This document shows, piece after piece, positions 9,470-19,769 of a stretch of DNA of 64,000 bases (position 1 is the stretch's first letter; every line of letters starts with the position of its first letter). The notes beneath the pieces are model-generated. The model was given only the letters and a program-made list of their open reading frames with translations. It searched no databases and was not told where the DNA came from. Where the stretch lies: positions 62,001-126,000 of the forward strand of contig CAKZYA010000034.1 in the NCBI GenBank assembly GCA_937883755.1. The letters run 5' to 3'. The translations under genes were made by a program, and so were the position numbers. The stretch comes from an uncultured Flammeovirgaceae bacterium. Lineage in GTDB: Bacteria > Bacteroidota > Bacteroidia > Cytophagales > Cyclobacteriaceae.

Positions 9470-11899
9470 TTATTCATTTCGTAGAGCATCGGCCGGATTA
9501 GCTAAGGCTGCTTTAATAGTTTGAAAGCTGATTGTTAACAGGGTCATCAGCAGTACACTTCCGCCTGCCAGCGCAAAAACCAGCCAGTTGATCTGAATCC
9601 TGTATTCAAAGTTCTCTAGCCATTGCTTCATCAAATACCAGGTTATAGGAATTGCCAATAACATTGAAAATACTACCATCTTAATAATGCCCTTGGACAG
9701 TAGAGCTAGAATACTATGAATACTAGCACCCAAAACCTTACGAACCCCAATCTCTTTGGTACGTCGTTCAGCAGTAAACATGGCTAAACCCAGTAGCCCT
9801 AAACAAGCTACTCCAATGGTGAGTCCGGTTAGGATTTGAAATAGAGTAGCCATTTTCCGCTCTGAGGCATAGAGGGCATCTAATTCAGTATCTAAAAAAG
9901 TATAGGTAAAGGGTAGATGAGGTGCCACTTGTTTCCATTGTGCTTGCAGTTGCTCTATTGCCTGAGCGGTAGTACCCGGTTTAATCCGCACGATCAGATT
10001 CTCGAAGTCGTTATAGACATGCGACATAATTGCCATGGGTCCGATCTTTTCTCGGAGTGAACGAAAGTGAATATCTTCCACTATGCCTGCCAACTCGTAG
10101 CGCCGGGTATTCACGTCAATCATTTTTCCGATGAGCTGACCTTCAGTTCGGTCTTGCCAGCCAAAGGCGCGTAAGGCTTCTTTATTCAGTAGAATCTGCT
10201 GATTTTCTTGAGTAAGGTTGGGGGAAAAGTTATGACCCATCAGTAAGTTAATGCCTACTGTAGCTAGATAATCCTCGTCAGCAGCGTAGCGGGGAATACC
10301 TACTGCTTCAGTTTGCCCTTGCTCAATCAATTCTACTGGAGTAAAAGCATCGTGACCATGGGGTTGACCTAGATTATTAAATGACAGTGATGCCTGTACT
10401 GTAAATGGGTTGCTCAAGGCTAATTGTTTTAAGGTTTCCTGCTTTTCACCCAGCTTATCCACATTTTTCACTACCAGCAAATGTTCTTTATCAAAGCCTA
10501 AAGACTTGTTTTGCAAGTACGCTAGCTGCTGACTGATCAGCAACACACTAATGATAAGGCCTGATGATACCATAAATTGAGTAATCACTAACCCGTTCCT
10601 TAACTTAGTACCCTTGGTGCCTTGGGCGAGCTGTCCTTTTAGTACTTGAGTTGGTTGGAAGGCACTTAGCATTTGGGCAGGAACCCAGCCGGAGAGTAGC
10701 CCTAAGAATAAAGCCAAAGCGAAAAGTACTACGACAGACAATGGGGTGATTCCCGTAGGGATGAACTGTTGAATCCAGCTACTCTGTACTGTAAAGAGTA
10801 ACTGGATCAATGTTAAACCCATTAGGGCAGCAATCAGGCTTATGGCCACTGATTCAGTTAAGAATAAGCCATACAGTTGAGAGCGAACAGCTCCCAGCAC
10901 TTTTCGGATTCCGGTAGATTTTGCATGCTGGGCTGACTGGGCAGTGGATAGATTTACATAATTGAATATTGCCACGAAGAGCAGTAACAAGCCAATGGTT
11001 GTAAACATATAGATCGTCCGAATATCGCCCTGGGGAACAAAGTCAGAGATATGCGCCGAATGTAGACGAATGTTCTGTAAAGGCTGTAGATGATACTCCA
11101 TAATGTCGCCTGCTGCTTTGTACTCATCATAACTTTTCCCAAAGCGCATTTCATAGATAGGGTTGAATAATGTGTCAGTCAGCGATATCATTTGTTCTTG
11201 CACTTGCTGTGCGTCTACTCCCTCCTCCAGAAGAAAGTAAGTAGTAGGCCAGTTGGCCAACCAGTCCCAAGGCCGATATTCCTCTTGGGCATAGTCAATA
11301 GATAGCAATACGTTAAAGGGAAAGTGAGAATTTGATGGTAAATCTCGGGCAACGCCAGTTACCTCGTATAGCTTTTCTTTACCAAATACTGTAACGTACA
11401 ACGGTTTGCCTAAGGCATCAGTAGCATTTCCAAAGTACTTTCGGGCAGTAGTCTCAGATAATACTACTGACTGGGGTTGGGTGAGGGCAGTAGCTGGATT
11501 GCCTACTAGCACTTTAGTAGTGAATAGCTGAAAGAAACTAGAATCGGTGATGTAGACAAATTCTTCGTTAAAGGCTTGCTGTTCGGTTCTAAGAATAGGC
11601 GATTGCCCGTATAAAGAATATAGCCGAACTGCTGCCTCAATACCAGGTATATTCTCTTTCATGGTAGGAGCCAGCGGCTGAGGGCTACTGTTATCTTCCC
11701 CATCAGCACCTACCTGTAGCACCCGGTAAATCCGATCCGTATTCTCGTGGAAAGTGTCGTAGCTTAGTTCGTGTTGTACGTAGAGGAAGATAAGTAAAGC
11801 TGCCGCTAGACTGACTGCTAACCCAATGATATTGATAAAAGCAAAAGCCTTCTTTCGGACTAGTTTACGACGGGCGATTTTGAGGTAGTTTTTTAGCAT
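9470..11899 (-). CDS. ABC transporter permease, FtsX/MacB type (array member 3)
   Basis: This 809-residue permease begins MLKNYLKIARRKLVRKKAF and carries the two FtsX cores, marked by KSTGIRKVLGAV and KEIGVRKVLGAS, separated by a periplasmic domain. The first FtsX signature has lost the usual E-[VI]-G and reads STG. The gene is the most divergent of the array at its N-terminus but shares the C-terminal ending SLANPADALRNE type (here AALANPADALRNE). Only 12 bp separate it from member 2, so members 1-3 are almost certainly one transcript. Confidence 0.92.
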   Translation of the reverse strand: MLKNYLKIARRKLVRKKAFAFINIIGLAVSLAAALLIFLYVQHELSYDTFHENTDRIYRVLQVGADGEDNSSPQPLAPTMKENIPGIEAAVRLYSLYGQSPILRTEQQAFNEEFVYITDSSFFQLFTTKVLVGNPATALTQPQSVVLSETTARKYFGNATDALGKPLYVTVFGKEKLYEVTGVARDLPSNSHFPFNVLLSIDYAQEEYRPWDWLANWPTTYFLLEEGVDAQQVQEQMISLTDTLFNPIYEMRFGKSYDEYKAAGDIMEYHLQPLQNIRLHSAHISDFVPQGDIRTIYMFTTIGLLLLFVAIFNYVNLSTAQSAQHAKSTGIRKVLGAVRSQLYGLFLTESVAISLIAALMGLTLIQLLFTVQSSWIQQFIPTGITPLSVVVLFALALFLGLLSGWVPAQMLSAFQPTQVLKGQLAQGTKGTKLRNGLVITQFMVSSGLIISVLLISQQLAYLQNKSLGFDKEHLLVVKNVDKLGEKQETLKQLALSNPFTVQASLSFNNLGQPHGHDAFTPVELIEQGQTEAVGIPRYAADEDYLATVGINLLMGHNFSPNLTQENQQILLNKEALRAFGWQDRTEGQLIGKMIDVNTRRYELAGIVEDIHFRSLREKIGPMAIMSHVYNDFENLIVRIKPGTTAQAIEQLQAQWKQVAPHLPFTYTFLDTELDALYASERKMATLFQILTGLTIGVACLGLLGLAMFTAERRTKEIGVRKVLGASIHSILALLSKGIIKMVVFSMLLAIPITWYLMKQWLENFEYRIQINWLVFALAGGSVLLMTLLTISFQTIKAALANPADALRNE

Positions 11900-11929
11900 G
11901 ATCTAGGTTGTTTATTCGTAACGCAGTGA
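11874..11929. repeat. 56-bp junction block shared with 14409-14464
   Basis: This block spans the start of permease member 3, the 12-bp spacer and the end of member 2. It matches the equivalent junction between members 2 and 1 at 51 of 56 positions. Confidence 0.7.
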
Positions 11930-14434
11930 GTCTGCTGGATTGGCTAAGGCCGCCCGAATCGTTTGGAAGCTGATGGTCAGCAAAGCGATGAGCAGCACCG
12001 TTGCTAGTGGTAGAAAAAACATCCACCAACTGATATCTACTCGGAAGGCATAGTTTTCTAACCACTGTTGAATGAGCCAATAAGCTAAGGGTAAGGCTAT
12101 TGTTCCAGAAATTAGCACTAATCGGATAAAGTCTTTTGAGAGCAGTGCTACAATACTTTGGGCGGAAGCACCTAGTACTTTGCGAACTCCAATCTCCTTG
12201 GTCTTTTGCATTGCTGAATAAGCGGATAGCCCGAATAGCCCCATACATGCAATAAAGATGACCAACCCCGAGAATAGGTTAAATAGTAGGTGAAATTGTT
12301 GATCAGCTCGGTACTGCTGATCGAACCGATCGTCCAAAAAGAAATAGTGGAAAGGTTCGTTAGGGTAGAGTTCTTTCCATTGCTGTTCGGCATAAGCAAT
12401 AATTTCATCAATTTGCGCCGCAGTATTATCAGCACTTGCTATGTCCAGCGTAACGTACTCCCATCCGGTAGGCTGTAGATAGAAAATAATTGGTTCAAAG
12501 CTACTTTTTAACGACTTGTGGTGGTAATCCTTCACCACTCCAATGATTTGCTTAACTCCCCCAAATACGAATATCTGCTGATCAATCGCCTCTTCCACTG
12601 ACGAAAAGCCTAACTTTTTAACCGCAGTTTCATTGACGATAACTGAATGATCGCTAGTACCAAAGTCAGGGGCATTCTCGTTATTTTGAATGATCTCCGC
12701 GTTACTCACGGGTTGGGCTTCGTCGAAGTACCTTCCAGCTACTAGCTGTAATTCGAAGGTAGCCATGTAGTCGTAGTCTACTCCCATCACATGGTAAAAC
12801 TTAGCTTCTTCTGGCTTACCGAGCTGCCGGACGTAATTATTGCCTCTTATATCGGTAGCGGGTACATTACGGGAAAAGGTAGCATGTTGTACTGCACTAT
12901 GCCTTTTTAGGGCTGTTTTGTAGGCTCGGGCATTGGATCGAGCCTCTTCTATACTATTGGCAAACATAGGAGCTTCAATCACGAGTTTTTGCTCAATATT
13001 GATGCCCAGCTCATAATCTCGCATAAAGGATAACTGCCGACTCACCACGAACACAATAATGATGAAGACTGAAGCGGTGGAAAACTGAAATACAACCAGT
13101 CCTTTTCTCAATCGGTCACCTTTCCTTGTCTGAGTGAGCTTACCTTTGAGTACTTTCGCTGGTTGGTAGGCTGAAAGTACTGCTGCTGGATATAAACCAC
13201 TAAGTACGGTACCTGCTACGAATAGTGCACCTACTGCTACTAGGCCAATCCCTTGCGTAAATAAGGTGTTGCCCATCACTACTCCGGCAAGCTGTTCAAA
13301 GTATGGAAGACTCAGTTGAAACAACGTAAATGCTATTAATATCCCTAACCCATTCAGTAGAGCCGACTCTAGTAGGTACTGCTTTATCAATTGATTTCTT
13401 TTTGCTCCTAACACCTTCCTTAGGCCCACTTCTTTACCTCGCTCAATAGCCTTTACTACGGAAAGGTTGACGAAGTTCACCCAAGCAATAATTAAGATAC
13501 AAATTGCAATAACTAGCAATATGTAGACAGTTCGGATAGTTCCCCCTACTTCCAGTTCGCTCATCAGTGCCGAGTGTAAATGAATCTTTTCAAGAGGTTG
13601 CAACACAGTGCGGAAGGCAAACCCATTCTTGCTCCGGGTTGGAGTGCGTTGATCAACAATAGGGGCGAATGCTTTTTCTAGTTGCTGAGGATCTTGCCCC
13701 GGTTTTAGTACCAGATAGGTATAGAATTCATTCCAATACCAACTGTCTTCTGTGTCGTAGCGATAATCAACTCCTTCACTTTGCCAAGTATACATAGTAG
13801 AGTAGGATACCAGGAAATCAAATTTGAGATGAGAATTTCTAGGAGGGTCGGCAGTAATACCAGTAATTAATAGGTCACTCTCTCCGGGGTAAGATTTTCC
13901 TCGTAGGGTTCTACCGATTGGGTTTACTTCCTGCCATTGCTCGCCGAAGTATTTTTCGGCTACTGAACGAGTAATTACTACCGTATTGGGATTGGTTAAA
14001 GCTTGAGCAGCATTACCCATTAACAAAGGGAAGGAAAATACTTCAAAGAAAGATTCATCCACGTAGTACACTTTTTCTTCGTCAAAATATTCAGGTTGCT
14101 CTGTATTAAGTCTGGAGAAAATACCTGATTGACGATGCATTCTAACGAAGGATTTTACCATTTCAGGAAAATTCTCCTGAAGTTCTTTACCAATGGTAGG
14201 AAACGTTAAGGCTGATTTAATATCTAGTGTGCCCTCTTTGTACTGATACAGGGCAGCCCGATAGGTACGATCACTTTTTTCATGAAAACTATCATAATTC
14301 AACTCAAAAGTAACGTACTGTAAGATCAACAAACAAGCCCCCATGCCGATAGCTAAACCTAAAATATTAATCAGACTGAAAACCTTGTTCTTCAGTAGAT
14401 TTCGGTAAGCGATTTTGAGATAGTTTTTCAGCAT
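11912..14434 (-). CDS. ABC transporter permease, FtsX/MacB type (array member 2)
   Basis: At 840 residues this is the longest permease of the array. Signatures KEVGLRKVLGAK and KEIGVRKVLGAS mark the two FtsX cores. The first periplasmic domain carries a longer loop than in the paralogues, which accounts for the length. The 12-bp spacers on both sides are almost identical in sequence and sit in 56-bp blocks shared between the two junctions (11874-11929 and 14409-14464), which points to tandem duplication or gene conversion. The transported substrate is unknown. Confidence 0.92.
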   Translation of the reverse strand: MLKNYLKIAYRNLLKNKVFSLINILGLAIGMGACLLILQYVTFELNYDSFHEKSDRTYRAALYQYKEGTLDIKSALTFPTIGKELQENFPEMVKSFVRMHRQSGIFSRLNTEQPEYFDEEKVYYVDESFFEVFSFPLLMGNAAQALTNPNTVVITRSVAEKYFGEQWQEVNPIGRTLRGKSYPGESDLLITGITADPPRNSHLKFDFLVSYSTMYTWQSEGVDYRYDTEDSWYWNEFYTYLVLKPGQDPQQLEKAFAPIVDQRTPTRSKNGFAFRTVLQPLEKIHLHSALMSELEVGGTIRTVYILLVIAICILIIAWVNFVNLSVVKAIERGKEVGLRKVLGAKRNQLIKQYLLESALLNGLGILIAFTLFQLSLPYFEQLAGVVMGNTLFTQGIGLVAVGALFVAGTVLSGLYPAAVLSAYQPAKVLKGKLTQTRKGDRLRKGLVVFQFSTASVFIIIVFVVSRQLSFMRDYELGINIEQKLVIEAPMFANSIEEARSNARAYKTALKRHSAVQHATFSRNVPATDIRGNNYVRQLGKPEEAKFYHVMGVDYDYMATFELQLVAGRYFDEAQPVSNAEIIQNNENAPDFGTSDHSVIVNETAVKKLGFSSVEEAIDQQIFVFGGVKQIIGVVKDYHHKSLKSSFEPIIFYLQPTGWEYVTLDIASADNTAAQIDEIIAYAEQQWKELYPNEPFHYFFLDDRFDQQYRADQQFHLLFNLFSGLVIFIACMGLFGLSAYSAMQKTKEIGVRKVLGASAQSIVALLSKDFIRLVLISGTIALPLAYWLIQQWLENYAFRVDISWWMFFLPLATVLLIALLTISFQTIRAALANPADSLRYE

Positions 14435-14464
14435 GATCTAGATTGTTTATTCGTAGCGTAGTGA
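14409..14464. repeat. 56-bp junction block shared with 11874-11929
   Basis: This is the second copy of the junction block, at the border of permease members 2 and 1. Five mismatches distinguish it from 11874-11929. Confidence 0.7.
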
Positions 14465-16852
14465 ATTAACCGGATTGGCTAGTGCAGCTCGGATGGTTTG
14501 GAAGCTCACAGTAAAGGCTGCGATCAGTAGGACTATAATACCTGCCAGGAGGAGTAAGGTTACCGACATGTTGATATGGTAAGCAAACTCGCTTAGCCAC
14601 GTTCGGGTAAGCCACCAAGCAAAGGGTGCGGCAATCAAAAAAGCGATGCCCACCAATGTGAAAAAGTTTTTGGCAATTAGCCAGGTAATATGCAGTACAT
14701 CAGCTCCGAGCACCTTACGGATGCCGACCTCCTTTGTTCTTTGGGCTACCGCAAGATTAGTAAGGCCAAATAGACCCATGCAGGCAATAAAGATGGCTAG
14801 AACGGCTGAAATACCGATGATTTCAGCCGTTTTGGTATCGGCCAGGTAAAGCTCTTCAAACTGGTCATCTAGAAAGTGGTATTCTAGTGGGCTTTCCGGA
14901 TCAAATTGACTAGTCACCGCTTTTATGTCAACTAAGGTTTGTTGTACATCTTTTGAGTTGATCTGTAAAGTGTAGTAGTCAATCGGGTCCAGAGGGTTCC
15001 GATAGTAAGTAATCATAGTTGGAGCAACTTTCTCCCTCACCGATTCAAAATGTACATCCTGTATTACCCCGATTACTTCGGCGACGAAAGGTTGCTCTAA
15101 CTTCTCCTCGCGGAAATGGGTCACTTCTACTAGTTGTCCTACGGGATCTACCAAGCCCATAGTGCTTACGGCGGTTTCATTCAGTAGTACTTTGGCAGAG
15201 TCGGCTTTAGTATGGCGGAAGTTGCGCCCTTGTAGTAGTTGAATATCATAAGTAGGTAAAAAATCTTTATCCGCTACGAGGTACAGAAAGTCCAAAGAGG
15301 CGCTTTCAGTTTTGACTCCAGCTACGGGTATTCCTTTCCACTCGCCCGGCACTCGGTTAGTGATGGTCACATTTTCTACACTGGGTATTTTCTGAAAGGC
15401 AGCCTTGATGCTTTCGTGCCTTTGCCGCATAGGTTGACTATTAATATCTACAGTAAGCCGCTGTGCCCGCTCATAACCCAGATCAGTATTTCGTATAAAG
15501 TTCATCTGCCGATAAATCACCACCGTAGCCGTAATCATTACAATTGCCATGGCAAACTGCCCTACCACCAGCAACTGTCGGAAGGCATAGTTTTTCTGCT
15601 TACCCGACGGCTGTTTGAGAATGAGTGAAGGTTTGATACCCGATAAGTAAAAGGCAGGATAGATTCCGGCCAGTATACTCGAGACTAAGCCCGCGAACAC
15701 CAGCACCAGTAGTAAGGGAGTGTCAAAGAGTTGTAACTCTAAAGTCTTGGCTGATAATTCGTTGAAAGCAGGTAGCAGTAATTGTACTAATGTCACCGCT
15801 ACCACCAGGGTTAGCATCACAATCATCAGGGATTCGCCCATGAATTGGAAGATCAGTTGTTGGCGGTTGGCACCTACGGTTTTGCGTAAGCCTACCTCCT
15901 TGCTACGCTTCATAGCCCGAGCAGTAGAGAGGTTTACGTAGTTTACAAATGCGATAAATAAAATTAATAGACCAATGGCGGTGAAAACGTAGACGTAAGC
16001 GATATCCCCTTTATGGGCATTGGTGTCATTCTCTAAATGTTGGGAGTGAAAATGTATATCGGTAAGGGCTTGTAGATGATACTGGTTTTGCTGCTGATCT
16101 GCCAGACGGTGCTCGTTAGCTAATGCAGTGAGTTGTTCGGCTAATTCCTCTGGTTGGGCATCAGGAGTCAGCAAAAGGTAGGTGTCAAAGTTGTTAGAAC
16201 TCCAGTCATTTTCTCCCCAAACTTCGCCATCTTCATTCGCTAATAAAATAGTAGAAAGTGAGATCAGTAAGGGTGGATTCAAGTGTGAGTTGGAAGGAAA
16301 ATCCTCTATTACGGCGGTTACCGTAATCTCAGTATCAAACCAATTAACATACATACTCTTTCCCACCGGAGATTCTTCTCCGAAGTATTTCTTCGCCAAA
16401 CTTTCTGTCAATACAATAGCGTAAGGCATATTTAGGGCTGAGGCGGAATTTCCTTCTACAAACTTGAAATCAAACAAATCAAAAAAGTCTGCGTCGGCAA
16501 ACCAGACTGGTTCATAATCCCGAAATTCTTCATACCCGAAGGTAGCTCGCCCGAAAGGTGTCAAGCGCACTGCATTTTCTATGGCTGGCAAATTATCTGT
16601 CGCTGCCAGAGCAATCTGGGTAGCCGCTCCTACCACCTCACGCTCGCCATTTTCATCCGACACAGTTTCGGTGATTCGGTAGATGCGGTCAGCATTGGTA
16701 TGAAATGCATCGAAGCTTAGTTCATCGGCTACATAAAGCGCAATAAAAATAGCTGCAACGAAGCCCAGTAAGAATCCTACGATATTAATCAGACTAAAAA
16801 CCTTATTCTTCAGTAGATTTCGGTAAGCGATTTTGAGATAGTTCTTGAGCAT
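14447..16852 (-). CDS. ABC transporter permease, FtsX/MacB type (array member 1)
   Basis: This is the promoter-proximal permease of the five-gene array (801 aa from the ATG at 16852). The frame is open upstream to 16888, but the family N-terminus MLKNYLKIAYRNLLKNKVF begins at 16852, so I use that start. Signatures KEVGLRKTVGAN and KEVGIRKVLGAD mark the two FtsX cores. The region upstream (16853-17144) is shared with the divergent priA gene and must contain the array promoter. No two-component regulator, ATPase or HlyD-like adaptor is in reach. Confidence 0.92.
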   Translation of the reverse strand: MLKNYLKIAYRNLLKNKVFSLINIVGFLLGFVAAIFIALYVADELSFDAFHTNADRIYRITETVSDENGEREVVGAATQIALAATDNLPAIENAVRLTPFGRATFGYEEFRDYEPVWFADADFFDLFDFKFVEGNSASALNMPYAIVLTESLAKKYFGEESPVGKSMYVNWFDTEITVTAVIEDFPSNSHLNPPLLISLSTILLANEDGEVWGENDWSSNNFDTYLLLTPDAQPEELAEQLTALANEHRLADQQQNQYHLQALTDIHFHSQHLENDTNAHKGDIAYVYVFTAIGLLILFIAFVNYVNLSTARAMKRSKEVGLRKTVGANRQQLIFQFMGESLMIVMLTLVVAVTLVQLLLPAFNELSAKTLELQLFDTPLLLVLVFAGLVSSILAGIYPAFYLSGIKPSLILKQPSGKQKNYAFRQLLVVGQFAMAIVMITATVVIYRQMNFIRNTDLGYERAQRLTVDINSQPMRQRHESIKAAFQKIPSVENVTITNRVPGEWKGIPVAGVKTESASLDFLYLVADKDFLPTYDIQLLQGRNFRHTKADSAKVLLNETAVSTMGLVDPVGQLVEVTHFREEKLEQPFVAEVIGVIQDVHFESVREKVAPTMITYYRNPLDPIDYYTLQINSKDVQQTLVDIKAVTSQFDPESPLEYHFLDDQFEELYLADTKTAEIIGISAVLAIFIACMGLFGLTNLAVAQRTKEVGIRKVLGADVLHITWLIAKNFFTLVGIAFLIAAPFAWWLTRTWLSEFAYHINMSVTLLLLAGIIVLLIAAFTVSFQTIRAALANPVNSLRYE

Positions 16853-17144
16853 AATGACTGATGATTGATGATGAATGAATAATGCCATTGTAGTGTAGAG
16901 TAACGACTTTCATCACTCATTAGCGGCTGGCGTGTGGTCATTACTCATTAATTGTTATTAAAATAGTGTGCCAAGTGGTCTGAGAGCAACTGAAGGCATT
17001 CTGCCTAGTACAAGTGTTTCATTCTGATACAACCAACTGTCCTAAAACAGTACACCTCTTTTTGATCATTTACCCTGGGTCGCTATTCATCATCAATTTT
17101 CAATTGTCCGTTTTCAATTATCCATTAATTTTTACCTTTACGGA
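16853..17144. other. Divergent intergenic region between permease array and priA
   Basis: This 292-bp spacer is AT-rich and holds the promoters of both flanking transcription units. I see a short inverted repeat AGGC-ATTCT-GCCT near 16995 and a tandem 14-bp repeat at 17097-17124. No open frame of credible coding character is present. Confidence 0.6.
17097..17124. repeat. Tandem 14-bp repeat upstream of priA
   Basis: TTTTCAATTGTCCG (17097-17110) is followed directly by TTTTCAATTATCCA (17111-17124), 12 of 14 bases identical. It lies 20 bp before the first possible priA start. Confidence 0.6.
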
Positions 17145-19712
17145 ATGCCGTCCAGCGAAATGTCGCCCAGAACTATGTCCGAATCGCAATCTGTTGTACT
17201 GAATGTAGAAGCCCCCGATGAACGCCTGACCTGGTTTGCCGACATTATTTTGCCCGTGCCCATCCCGCGTATGTTCACTTACCGTATTCCGCGGGTGATG
17301 GAAGAAATGGTACAGATCGGTAGCCGGGTGATTGTACAGTTCGGCAGTAAACGGGTACTCACTGGGGTAGTGGGAAAGTTGCATAATAACCCGCCTAAGA
17401 AGTACAACGCCCGCTACATTCTGGAAGTGCTGGATAATAACCCGATTGTAGAACCAGTACAAATTAAGCTGTTTGAGTGGATCGCCGATTACTACGTTTG
17501 TACGGTAGGCGAAGTGCTGAACATTGCGCTGCCTTCCGGGCTAAAGCTCAGCAGCGAGTCTAAAGCGCAGTTGAATCCTGATTTTTTCTCGGAAGATAAT
17601 CAAGCTGATTTAGCTAGGATTGAGTTCTCTGAGAAAGAGAAAATTGTGCTAGAGGCATTGAATGAAAAATCTAGTTTGACCTACAACGAAATTGGTGAAC
17701 TGCTTCAGGAAAAGAGCTTCTACAATACGATTAAATCCCTGATTGCCAAAGAGGCAATCTTAATCTACGAAGAGGTAAAGGAAAAGTATAAACCGAAAAT
17801 TGTTAAGAAACTTCGTCTCGCGGCGTCCTACGCGCGTAATCCTGATCAACTGGAAATTTTGTTCGGCTCGTTAGAAAAGCGGCCTAAGCAACTAGATGTG
17901 ATCTTGGCCTATCTGCACGCTGTTCCGCAGTACCAAAGTGCTTCAGCTAATCAAGCAGGGATAGCCAAAAGCCAACTGATGGATCGGAACCTGTCCGGTT
18001 CATCGGTGAATACGTTAGTGAAAAACGGGGTGTTGGAAGAGTTTGAGGAAATTGTGTCTCGCTTTGAGACGACGGCTCCTACCCAAGAGCAGGTTTTTCT
18101 TACCGATTATCAGTTGCAAGCCAAGCAACAAATACTGGAGCACTTTCAAACGAAAGATGCGGTACTGTTACACGGAATTACCGGAAGTGGGAAAACCGAA
18201 ATCTACATTGATCTGATTCAGGACGTACTCAACTCCGGGGGGCAAGTGCTTTACCTTTTACCCGAAATTGCCCTGACGACTCAGATTGTGCTACGCTTGA
18301 AAAAAATCTTTGGCGACCGGATGGGTATTTACCACTCTCGCTTTTCCGATAATGAACGAGTAGAAGTCTGGCAGGGCATTCTGGCCGGAGAATACCCCTT
18401 AGTAGTCGGGGTTCGTTCGGCAGTGCTTTTACCGTTTGATAACCTAAGTCTGATTATTGTAGATGAGGAGCACGAAACCTCCTACAAGCAGTTTGATCCG
18501 GCACCCCGCTACCATGCCCGCGATGTGGCATTGATGCTGGCTCGTTTACATCACTCCAAAACGCTGCTCGGTTCGGCTACTCCTTCCATTGAATCGTACT
18601 ACCACGCTAGTCATGCCAAATACGGTCTGGTCACGTTGAACCAGCGCTACGGTAACGCTCAACTGCCTAAAATAGAGCTGGTCGATATTAAACTGGAACG
18701 TAAGCAGAAAACGATGCGGGAAGATTTCACGTCGGTACTGCTGGATGCTATGCAGGAAGTGTTAGACAATAAAGAGCAAGCGATTATCTTTCAGAATCGA
18801 CGGGGATACGCTCCGTTTTTGCACTGCGAGGATTGCGCGCATATTCCCAAGTGCCAAAACTGCGACGTGAGTTTGACCTACCACCAGTACGCCCGCGAAC
18901 TGCGCTGTCACTACTGCGGTCATCACGAGGCGGTTCCTCAGGAGTGTGAAGCCTGCGGTTCTACTAAAGTGAGATCCGTGGGCTTTGGTACGGAAAAGCT
19001 GGAAGAAGAAATTCAATCACTACTACCCAGTTCGCGGGTGCAGCGGATGGACTTGGATACTACCCGCAAGAAGCATAGCTACGAGCAGATTATTGAAAGC
19101 TTCGCTAACCACGAAATGGACTTCTTGGTCGGTACCCAGATGGTAAGTAAAGGGCTGGATTTCGATGGCGTAAGCTTAGTCGGAATTCTGGATGCTGACC
19201 GTATGATTCACTTCCCGGATTTTCGTTCGCACGAACGCACTTTCCAATTGATTACCCAGGTAAGCGGGCGCTCCGGGCGGCGCGATAAAGTGGGGCGGGT
19301 AATTATTCAAACCACCAATCTGAAACAGCCCATTTTATATAAAATCGTAGAAAATGATTACCTCGGACTGTTTGAGGAAGAGATTCACGAACGAGAGGTT
19401 TATCATTATCCGCCCTTTGTCCGCATCATCCGTCTGACAGTGAAAAACCCGGATAAGAAAGTGGTAGATTTAGCCGCAGTGCATTTGGCTCACATCCTGA
19501 AAGACCGCATCGGTAGCTCTCGCGTACTCGGTCCCGAAGAACCACTCATTAGCCGCCTCCGTAACCAGTACCTGATGCAACTGGTTATTAAACTGGAGAA
19601 AAACCTAAATATTAAAGCGATAAAAACTGCCCTACGCGACGAGTCAGTCAAACTCACCAAAGAAAAAGCCTTCAAGAAAACTAGCGTAGTGATTGATGTT
19701 GATCCGTATTAG
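17145..19712 (+). CDS. priA: Primosomal protein N' (replication restart helicase PriA)
   Basis: PriA is a 3'-to-5' superfamily 2 helicase that reloads the replisome at stalled forks. The 855-residue protein shows the N-terminal DNA-binding domain (FADIILPVPIPRMFTYRIP), Walker A (HGITGSGKTEIY), the DEEH box (LIIVDEEHETSYKQ) and the zinc-binding Cys clusters CEDC, CQNC, CHYC and CEAC inserted between helicase motifs. The later GFGTEKLEEEI and QVSGRSGRRD blocks are also canonical. The start is uncertain between the ATGs at 17145 and 17175; the second gives a more typical N-terminus. It is transcribed divergently from the permease array. Confidence 0.96.
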   Translation: MPSSEMSPRTMSESQSVVLNVEAPDERLTWFADIILPVPIPRMFTYRIPRVMEEMVQIGSRVIVQFGSKRVLTGVVGKLHNNPPKKYNARYILEVLDNNPIVEPVQIKLFEWIADYYVCTVGEVLNIALPSGLKLSSESKAQLNPDFFSEDNQADLARIEFSEKEKIVLEALNEKSSLTYNEIGELLQEKSFYNTIKSLIAKEAILIYEEVKEKYKPKIVKKLRLAASYARNPDQLEILFGSLEKRPKQLDVILAYLHAVPQYQSASANQAGIAKSQLMDRNLSGSSVNTLVKNGVLEEFEEIVSRFETTAPTQEQVFLTDYQLQAKQQILEHFQTKDAVLLHGITGSGKTEIYIDLIQDVLNSGGQVLYLLPEIALTTQIVLRLKKIFGDRMGIYHSRFSDNERVEVWQGILAGEYPLVVGVRSAVLLPFDNLSLIIVDEEHETSYKQFDPAPRYHARDVALMLARLHHSKTLLGSATPSIESYYHASHAKYGLVTLNQRYGNAQLPKIELVDIKLERKQKTMREDFTSVLLDAMQEVLDNKEQAIIFQNRRGYAPFLHCEDCAHIPKCQNCDVSLTYHQYARELRCHYCGHHEAVPQECEACGSTKVRSVGFGTEKLEEEIQSLLPSSRVQRMDLDTTRKKHSYEQIIESFANHEMDFLVGTQMVSKGLDFDGVSLVGILDADRMIHFPDFRSHERTFQLITQVSGRSGRRDKVGRVIIQTTNLKQPILYKIVENDYLGLFEEEIHEREVYHYPPFVRIIRLTVKNPDKKVVDLAAVHLAHILKDRIGSSRVLGPEEPLISRLRNQYLMQLVIKLEKNLNIKAIKTALRDESVKLTKEKAFKKTSVVIDVDPY

Positions 19713-19769
19713 GAATGAGTTTTCTATATTGCGGTTCTGTTGGCGATAGCTGCGGGATATTCCCCGTAA

